This document shows, in pieces, positions 56,098 to 64,000 of a stretch of 64,000 bases of DNA (the stretch's first letter is position 1; each line of letters begins with the position of its first letter). Origin of the DNA: Costus lasius (Eukaryota; Streptophyta; Magnoliopsida; Zingiberales; Costaceae); NCBI GenBank assembly GCA_027563935.2, contig CM050453.2:86836665-86900664 (forward strand). Direction: 5' to 3'. A program made the position numbers and the translations under genes. A model generated the notes under the pieces. That model saw only the letters and a list, made by a program, of their open reading frames with translations. It was not told where the DNA came from and did not search any database.

Positions 56098-57909
56098 TGT
56101 TGTGTCTGCAAGTGCACGGATACTCGAAGTAATAAAAAATATCGATCCCACAGAGACCTCGTTTGTCAAGTACCGAATAATCGATTTCTTACTATCTAGG
56201 CATTCAAAATTATGCAAGTAAACTAATGAAGACTTTAACGAAAATATCAGAGAGAGAAACTGGGACTAGGGTTTCATCCATTTTAATTTCTATGACTAGA
56301 TATGAATAGTAATTCGTCAGTTTAATTTTATCATGATAAAGATATAATTTACTTCATAAAAGGATTATCTCACTTTCGTGCAGACAATCATGCAGGGACC
56401 GATCCCCGCTTTTGCGCAAGATCTATCCCAAGCTGAAAATAAGTAAATCATCAATCAAAGAACTCAAGGATCACTTTCGTGCATCTGAATTTTAAGTTGA
56501 TCATCTCAAGTGGAATCTCAAGGATCACTTTAGTACATCCGAGTCTCAACACAAGTTCTACTTATGGTTCTCTAACGCTCCAATCCTCACTTTCGCACAA
56601 GATCTTTACGTTTAACAAAATAACTCAAACCTAGATTCAAATTATCAAACATGACAATTAATCTTCTAAAATCAAGAAATAAGAATTAACCTAATTTCTT
56701 ACGGTGAGTTCCTAATATTCAATTTTAGGGTTCCATGTTCTCAAGCAAATCACCTTTCAGTCCATATTGCGAAAACTCTAAAACATGCATGATATAAGAA
56801 AACTATGGAGAATTATAGGGTAATCATCACATAAGTAGAATTATCATACTAAAATTATACCAACGAAAGAAAAGTTATCTAGTCATTAAGAAATCAAAGG
56901 GAATTACTCCCCTATGTCCTATGAAAGGTTTAAGTTAGCATGGATGAAAGATTACAATAATCCATAGTATCAAAGTGTAGGAAATCAAGAAAGAGGGGAA
57001 AAACAAATAACCACACAGCTGTAATGGAAATTACAACCGTAATTTCCACGCGTGAATAGTGTCGGCGTCGGCTTTGTTGTTGATTTCTCCTCCGATTGGT
57101 CTCCTTTCGGTCTGAAACTTCTGGGCTATGCTCTCCTTTCGCTATACACTTCCCGGTGGCAAAACCTAGGGCGGCGGCATGAAACTCGATTTCTCCTTTG
57201 TTAGTGGATGAAATTTAGGGCTTTTGGTGTCTCCCTACTCGTCTCCTCGAAAGCTCCCTTTTTGCTGCTTATAGCTTTGAATTTTATGTCCTAGATCGTC
57301 CGCAATCGATCGCACAAAAATCAGATTTCAATTTGACCGTGAAAATCGCGAATCTGGGTTGTAATTACGGCCGTAAAAATGCTTACGACACTGCCGTAAT
57401 TTCAGTCGAGTTTTCTGATCGAAACTGTCTGGCAATTACGGCACCGTAAGCTAGGTTATGGTAGTGCCGTAATTTCGGCCAAAAATTCTGGTCGGAAAGC
57501 GCTCCGAATTACGGCCCATGAAAATCCTTACGGTAGTGCCATAATTTCTGAAAATCTTTCTGGATAAAAAATTCTCAAATTACGGCAGTGCTATGATATT
57601 ACGGTAGCCGGTGAAAATACGGTACCGTAATATAGGTTACGGCCCTGACGTAATTTGGTTTGAAGTTCCAATTTTCATGAAATTTGACATGTTATTTCCT
57701 CTTGATAGTGAGAATTCATTCATGCATCTGAATTGCTTGAAAACGCCTGAAAATCATGCCTTTTTACCTGAAAATCACCAAAAACCAAAAAGAGTGTAGG
57801 TTCTGCAATAATTGATAAAAAAGGCATAAAAATAAGCAAAGGTGTAGGAATATGACACAAAAATATATATGAAATGACATAAAATTCACTATAAATTTCG
57901 GTGTCATCA
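56098..57909 (-). mobile_element. Athila/Tat-like LTR A
   Basis: On the minus strand the LTR starts TGATGACACCGAAATTTATA (57909) and ends near 'ctgtgggatcgatattt', 'gtgcacttgcagacacaaca' (56098); length 1812. Just upstream (57910-57960, minus) is 'gcttgaggacaagaagattt', a polypurine-tract region shared with the element at 63225. A cluster of TTACGG...CCGTAA quasi-palindromes lies at 57362-57652. Confidence 0.8.
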
Positions 57910-59134
57910 AACACATAAGGCTCAAATCTTCTTGTCCTCAAGCAAAAATCAAAAATCGATCATAGACATAGATTTTCTCATGAAGAATAAATTTCTAAAA
58001 TACAACTACTAATGAAAAATCCCACCAATTGATTCATAAAATTTTAAATAGACATCATTATTTGAATTCAATTTTCAAGTTTCACAACTTAATCGAATAA
58101 GACTTCGCAATTCGTATAAAAAGTAGAATTTCAATCTCATGAATTCATCTAATTTTCTGTTCAAATCTATCATACTTTTGTTTACAGGAATAGGATATCC
58201 AAAATCTTTTTCCACTCAAAATTTTCTTTTCTTTCTATATTCTTTTTGTGTTTTTGATGGTATGTACCCACATAGATACACACTTTTTAGTTGGACTTCA
58301 ACTCTTATCTTCGGTACTACTGTCAATTTTACACAGTGTCAAGTAGAGGAGTCATTTTCTTTTTCTTTCTCTCTAATTTTTTTTTCTTTTTAGACTTCAA
58401 CCCATGTCCTTTGGTACCACTGTCAATTTTGCACAGTGCCAAGTAGGGGAGTCACTCACTATTTTTGGATCTTGGATTCTTTCTTCCCAACAAATAGCAA
58501 CTAGACTAAACATCAATTAGATTAATCAATTGACATCCATTCAAAAATCATACTCATATGTTGATTTTATTCAAAAAGTGGCTTCACTTTTAAATTAAAT
58601 TCTTCAAATAGTATATCCACCTAAAATCTCATTCATCAATCAATGAAAAATTTCAAAAGTAGATATATATTAGAGAAATAAATTTGACATGATAGATCTA
58701 GTCCTAATCACAAGCATGAGTTTATTCACTATCAATAGAATCATACAAGTCATCAACAATAAATTCTTAAAAAATATAGACCAGGCCATAAATCAATCAT
58801 ATCAACACAAGAATAGTATAAACTCATCAATTATGAAAATAACACAATGTTATATCATCAAGCATGCACCTCTACAGGGTGCTCAAAATATCAAAATATC
58901 ATCATACAACCATATCGAAATAACCATCAATATCAAAATGTGATAATACAACCCCATCGAATGAATAGAAATCAATATCATCATCATACAACCACATCAA
59001 AATAGTCATCAAAACATATAGCAGTAGTAGACACAAAAGTTTACAGAGTTATCCTTCCTATAAACAAATGAAATATCAGTAAGATAGAGAAAATAGAATG
59101 CAACGAAATAAGGAAAGGGAGTACTCATAAAACT
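57910..59134 (-). mobile_element. 3' untranslated part of the Athila-like element A
   Basis: Noncoding region between ORF1 and LTR A. It contains two diverged copies (about 58281-58355 and 58390-58460) of a segment with GGTACCACTGTCAATTTTGC, a short hairpin (CACTGT/ACAGTG), and 'aagtaggggagtcac'. The same doubled segment lies at 62605-62745 in opposite orientation, next to LTR B. Confidence 0.65.
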
Positions 59135-60544
59135 CTACTCATCATCTGATCTAATCTCCTCGGTGTCCTCCTCTACTGCATCCATAGGATCGAAGGGCTG
59201 CTCTCTCTGGTGTCCACTATGGTCTCCACCTCTCCTCGAGTCCTGGAATCCAAAATGATCATATAAGAAATTCCCCATCTCTTCCATATAGTTGCTGAGA
59301 TGTTCCACATCGTAGTGAAGGTGATGCATCGAGTCCTTCATCTGCCCTATGAGATCCATCATCCTCTCCATACGATGTCCCTGACGATATATCTCAGCAG
59401 AGAGTGCCTGGAATCCGGGGTCAAAAGCACTAGACCATCCTCCAGTAGGTCTGTGGGAAGAATCAACAGCTGGGTGTGTAGGATCAGCAGGCCGGTGAGA
59501 TGGTGACTCCATACCATAAGGATCATCTCTTCCACCCCAAGTGGGTGGTGGTGGAACTACACTCAACGGTGGTGTAAAGGCGGCCTCAGCGGTGTTCGGT
59601 GAAAGCTTCCAATTTGCCCTTTCTTTCACAGTGGTCTTCTCTATATGGGGTAATGGTAGAGTAGGGGCATTTGGTCCAAGAACCAAACAAAAGACATCTC
59701 CTTCTCTAACTATCATTTTCATTGCCATGCAAGACTTAAGATCAAGCCTTGCATTCCCCCTTACCACTTCTATCCCATATGGTTCAACATTCAGATATAG
59801 GGCTATAGGTGTAATCAGCCCTCCTATTACAATGACACCCCTCTTTGCCCTAGCCACTTTATCCATGTGCTTCATCAGAAAGAATGCAACATCCACTACT
59901 ACTCAATTAAGCATCCCCCAAAGAAAATAAAGCTCAGATTGTCTTACCATGCCATCACTATCTCCTCTGCTAAAGACAATGTGGGCAAGAACTGTATAAA
60001 CATACTTTATGCAAGGATTCGCGATCTTTGAAGCTCTAGCAGAAACAACAGAAAAATGAGTCTCATGGGTAATCTGGTTCCAGAACACATTCTCAATAAA
60101 CCCAATTGGTATTTGGGTATACCCTTCTGAACCCAAGTGAAAAATAGATCTGACTTCTTTCAAGGTTAACTTCCTCTCAACATTAGCTAGCCTGAATGTG
60201 ATATCTCCCTCAGCAGGTCCATCAGAAAACTCTTGTAGATCCACATTCAAGCTACTCAAAAAATCCACAGCAAGTGGCAAATATGTATATGGCGTCATCT
60301 CAAAAAATCTTCTAGCTTTGATCTACTCAAACATCCAAGATACATCCTCGTAGAGCCCAAGTGCCTCTAAAGTCCTTCTATCCGCATATTTTGTATTGAC
60401 AACTCTTCTTTCCACCAATTGATTGTACCTTAACTCTTGAATTTCATTTCTAAAAATAATGCCATAGGGATTTGGTGGTGAAGAGGATGTAGCTGGTCCT
60501 TTTCCTCTTTTCTTTGAAACTGCTTGCTTAATCTTAGGTGCCAT
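59135..60544 (-). pseudogene. Athila ORF1 (env-position) protein relic
   Basis: One continuous minus-strand frame of 470 codons, broken only by TAG at 60323-60325 and TGA at 59903-59905; the three pieces are in phase. The N-terminus is basic (MAPKIKQAVSKKRGKGP), followed by a conserved 'RTLEALGLYEDVSWMFE' segment and 'GDITFRLANVERKLTLKEV', the pattern of the ATHILA ORF-1 family found downstream of pol in Athila elements. The C-terminal part is proline- and histidine-rich with an acidic end. The exact function of ORF1 is not known; an envelope-like role has been proposed from its position. The two stops make it non-functional. Confidence 0.8.
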
Positions 60545-61683
60545 GAGTGTACTTAAGCTGCACTTTGAATTTCAACACAATATAGCAAAGTATAGCACTC
60601 TAATCATACTTCCAACATGAAAAACAATACTCATCAAGCATTATGGAAGCAAAAATCAACTAATATGCATGCTTGAACTCAAAGATTCAGTAAAAGAAAA
60701 AGGGGCGAAATGTGAACAGTGAATACTCAGCACATCTAGCTTGTTTGAACTCAGAATCGCTCACAAATCAAGTCAAAAATCTCTTAAACTAAACAAGGAA
60801 GAGTCGCCTATCATCTAAGAAGCAAATGTGAACAAGAATATCTGAAAACGACCAAATTTCGAAGAGAAACGAACAAAGGGTGAAATCTGCGTGAAAACTC
60901 GCCAAAATAGAGAAAAATCGGTGAAGAGAGTACCAGATCAGCAGTGAAAACCAGAAAGAAAGGGTCACCGGTAAGTCTTGAAGGTCTGGAGACGAAGGTT
61001 GGCGCGAGAACGAGTGACAAAACCCAAAACACGGCCCGGAAAACCCAAAAAAGGGCACAGGAATTATGACTAAAAACAGAATTACAGCCATAAAAATACT
61101 TACGGCAGTGCCGTAATCTGGCGAAATTGAAAAACACGGGCCGTAAAATGAATACGGTAGTACCGTAATATCATCCCAACTCTTGAGTCGAAAAATCGTC
61201 CCAAATTATGGTACCATAAAAAATCTTACGGTACCGCCGTAATATTCAGAAAACTCTCGGGTCAAAAACATGTAACAAATATGGTACCACAAAAATCATT
61301 ATGGTAGTACCATAAAAATTTCAATTTTTTTAAGTAAATAAAAAAATTTAGCTAAAAAAATACGGCCCCTAAAAAATATTACGGTAGTGCCATAAAAGCA
61401 ATGAAACTCTCGGGAAGATTTTAGACAAAAATTACGGTACTGTGAAAACACTTACGGCAGTACTGTTATCTCGTCAAAACTTTCTAGTAGAAATTGACAG
61501 GAATTACAGTACCGTAATTTCCACTATGGTGGTGCCGTAATTTTGCGCCAAAATGTGCTTTCCTATAAAAAAATAAAATAGAAATTAGTTCTAAGTACAA
61601 ACTAAGGAAAAAGTAAATAAAATAAAGCAAACTAAAGTTACAAAAATTGGGTTGCCTCCCAAGAAGCGCTAATTTAAAGGTCT
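60545..61683 (-). mobile_element. Spacer with conserved Athila motif and quasi-palindrome cluster
   Basis: At 61650-61670 the minus strand reads AGCGCTTCTTGGGAGGCAAC, a sequence strongly conserved in Athila/Tat elements just after the end of pol. Here it follows the protease frame directly, so RT, RNase H and integrase have been lost. Between 61080 and 61560 at least ten TACGG/CCGTA quasi-palindromes occur, the same motif family as in the LTRs. Two overlapping frames at 60789-61137 have no resemblance to known proteins. Confidence 0.65.
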
Positions 61684-62600
61684 TTAGCTTGACCCTTTTG
61701 CACTCGGTTTTGATTTTGATTTCTTCAATTTCCACTTGGATTTTTCTTTGATTTGAGCATCTCTTTGAGTCACATAAGGCTCAGTCCTGAAACAGTGTCC
61801 AAATTTACTCAATATCTTCTTTCCTTTATCAATCAACCTAGAGCCTCTTCTTATTTTTCTCATTTTCTTCTTCTTCTCAGAATTTTGATGTCCTTTCCCC
61901 TGTAATCCTCTATCAATATACTCAGAAAAATTGTTAGTTTCAAAATTAGAGGATTCATCAAGTAAATTATGAACATCATAAACAACATCATCAACTATGT
62001 CAATACTACAACACGATCCAGAATACGAAAGTTTATTCAAAGAATCAGCAAGATCAAACTCAATTAATTTTTCACAAATATCAAAAGTGATTTTTCTTTT
62101 TTTAACATCTATGTGTGCTCCAGCAATAGCCAAAAAGGGTCTACCAAGAATTATGAGATTTTTATGATTTTCTTTCATGTCAAGGATTACAAAATCAGCA
62201 GGTATAAAAAATTCACCTACCTTGATTGGAACATTCTCTAAAATACCTCTAGGATACTTTACCGAGCTATCAGCAAGCTGCAAAGATATGGATGTGGGTT
62301 TAAGCTCTCTAATGTCTAGCTTCCTGCAAATAGATAGAGGCATTAGACTCACACTAGCTCTTAAATCACATAAGACTCGGTCAAAAGCCATGCTTCCAAT
62401 AGAACAAGGTATAGAGAAACTACCTGGATCCTTCAGTTTTGGTGGCAATTTATTCTGAATAATAGCACTACAATCCTCAGTTAAAGCCATAGTACCATAG
62501 TCCTTAATTTTTCTTTTGTTAGATAAGATATCTTTCAAGAATTTTGCATATGATGACATTTGAGATATAGCTTCAGTAAAAGAAATCCAAATCCATGAGA
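61684..62600 (-). pseudogene. Athila/Tat protease region, 5'-truncated and without RT
   Basis: The open frame 62559-61684 (291 aa) and a few codons upstream ('FTEAISQM') match the gag-protease junction of Athila-type elements: 'SYAKFLKDILSNKRK', then 'KDPGSFSIPCSIG'. The retropepsin active site DLGAS is DLRAS here (glycine to arginine), followed by the normal 'VSLMPLSICRKL' and 'IILGRPFLA'. After the protease comes a lysine-rich tail of about 90 residues that ends at 61684 with no reverse transcriptase. Upstream, the frame breaks into unrelated sequence near 62600, where an oppositely oriented element begins. The mutated active site and truncation make function unlikely. Confidence 0.8.
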
Positions 62601-63255
62601 AAGAATGACTCCCCTACTTGGCACTGTATAAAATTAACAGTGGGACCTAAAGACATAGGTTGAAGTCCACAAAAAGAAAAAGAATAACTCCTCTTCTTGG
62701 CATTGTGTTCACAATGGTACCTAAAACAAGAGTTGAAGTTCATTGCAAAAGTGTGTATCTATGTAGATACATGCCAAGAGAGAGTTCCTTTGACATTGAC
62801 TCCTCTGTCTCAAGAAAATTCTTTCTACCTATGAGATATGAGTTCTATTATGTGTGGTTATGTGACCAACATACTCTAAATACGTCACCGGAAAAAGGGT
62901 GGTAATCGATTTAGAGAATGTCAAGGACAGAAAAAAATGATGAGTGGAAAAAGATTTGGAGATCCTATTCCTGTAAACAAAAACATATTGGATGAAAATC
63001 TCAAAAACAAGATTAATTCATGAGGTTGAAATTCTATTACTATGCATATTGCAAAATTTTATTCGATTGAACTCTTTAGTCTTAAAGATTAATTTCAAAG
63101 GATGATGTATTTACTTGGAAATTTTGTGTGGGATTAATGAAATTTTCTATGGATGATTATAGTCTAGAATTTATTTGTCATGTGAAAATTTATTTCTACT
63201 TGGCATTAATTTCTTTATTTGCTTGAGGACAAGCAAAGTTTGAGCCTTATGTGTT
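62600..63255 (+). mobile_element. 3' internal end of an Athila-like element B in opposite orientation
   Basis: Plus-strand counterpart of 57910-58640, with the doubled 'gactcccctacttggcactg' segment (62610 and about 62690) and 'tgcttgaggacaagcaaagt' at 63220-63240, the region just before the LTR in Athila elements. No coding frame remains. Together with element A it forms a large imperfect inverted arrangement. Confidence 0.7.
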
Positions 63256-64000
63256 TGATGACTCTAAATTTCATCATATTTTTCATACTTATATAGTAGT
63301 CTTTTGAGTCATGATCTTACTCTCTTGCTTTGTTTTTATGCCTTTTTTATCATATACTTCGGAATCTACACCGTCTTTGGTTTTTTGATCAATTTCAGGT
63401 AAAAAGGCATCATTATCACCAGTTTTCGAGCAATCTCAATGCATGAATGAATTCTAACCATTAAGAGGAGTCTACCCATCAAATTTCAACTCAAAAGGGA
63501 TCTTCTAGCAAAAATACGACACTGCCATATTTTGGAGCAAAACTGTCACGGTACCGTATTTCGCAAGGGATGTTTTAGGTGAAATACGGCACTGCCGTAT
63601 GAAACTACATGGTGCCATATTTTTCAGCATTTTTGACTAGAAAGATTTGACAAGAATACGGCACTGCCGTATGAAGATACACGGCACCGTATTTTGTAGT
63701 GATTCTGACCAGAAAGTTCTAACACAAATACAACACTACCGTATTTCTGCACGAAACTCTCACGGTACCGTATTTTCCATCAATTTCAACCAGAAGGGTT
63801 TTAGGTGAAATACGGCACTGCCGTATGAAACTACACAGTACCGTGTTTTCTGCCCAGAACTCACAGAAAGAAATATGGCACTACCGTATTCAGGATACGG
63901 TACCGTATTTTGAAACCCGGAATTCTGATTTTTCCGCCCGAAAATTAAAAAGACCATATCTTTTGATTCAGAAGTCTAAATTGAGATATGAAAGAAGGGG
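63256..64000 (+). mobile_element. Athila-like LTR B, partial (runs off the window)
   Basis: Starts TGATGACTCTAAATTTCATC right after the purine-rich 'aagcaaagtttgagcc'. It contains six tandem units of about 62-82 bases (63511-63920), each with TACGGCACTGCCGTA and, about 15 bases later, CACGGTACCGTATTTT, in more or less mutated form. Confidence 0.75.

Overview
This window is nuclear DNA of a flowering plant. The evidence is spliced genes with GT-AG introns, two classes of plant-specific G-type lectin receptor kinases, and dense plant retrotransposon and hAT debris. The GC-rich first exon of the receptor kinase at 52.3-55.3 kb points to a monocot, but the species cannot be named from sequence alone. 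Most of the window is AT-rich intergenic DNA. Only four host loci could be supported, plus one gene fragment.

Region by region. 1-5.5 kb: an Athila/Tat-like LTR end (1-532), other LTR-like repeats, AT-rich DNA. 5.5-19.7 kb: three tandem paralogous copies of an intronless G-type lectin S-receptor-like kinase: a promoter-plus-N-terminus fragment (5566-6077), an intact 830-codon gene (10362-12854), and a nearly full-length copy with two frameshifts (17057-19555). A 1.8-kb hAT element that carries a RING-H2 reading frame (8252-10065) sits directly upstream of the TATA-like box of the intact gene. The two paralogues preserve the empty site. Between copies two and three lie decayed copia and gypsy fragments (13.4-15.5 kb).

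20.0-34.9 kb (minus strand): a gene for an SDS22-like leucine-rich-repeat protein of the plant family annotated 'outer arm dynein light chain 1'. Its last intron is about 12.3 kb and holds a young, structurally complete but gag-only LTR element (23314-29512, TSD CTCAC, PBS to initiator tRNA-Met, PPT), itself inserted into an older GC-rich repeat.

36-40 kb: a noncoding block with four different tandem arrays, including 12 copies of a hairpin-forming ATAAATATTC...GAATATTTAT unit. 41.8-44.4 kb: a decayed small gypsy-like LTR element with a hAT-type MITE in it. 44.4-52.2 kb: AT-rich, little to support. 52.3-55.3 kb: a seven-exon SD1-type G-type lectin receptor kinase of 847 aa with an RD kinase. 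55.6-64 kb: a rearranged cluster of Athila-like elements: an LTR (56098-57909), an ORF1 relic with two stop codons, a protease-like frame without RT/integrase, and a second element in opposite orientation whose LTR (63256 onward) runs off the window.

The host genes here are mostly cell-surface recognition kinases (two non-RD copies, one RD) that would sit in the plasma membrane, plus one intracellular LRR protein. Nothing shows that they act in one pathway. The most unusual signals are the hAT/RING element at the kinase promoter, the gag-only element inside the LRR gene, and a family of short quasi-palindromes (TACGGCACTGCCGTA and TACGGTACCGTA) repeated in the Athila-like LTRs and in the spacer between protease and ORF1.
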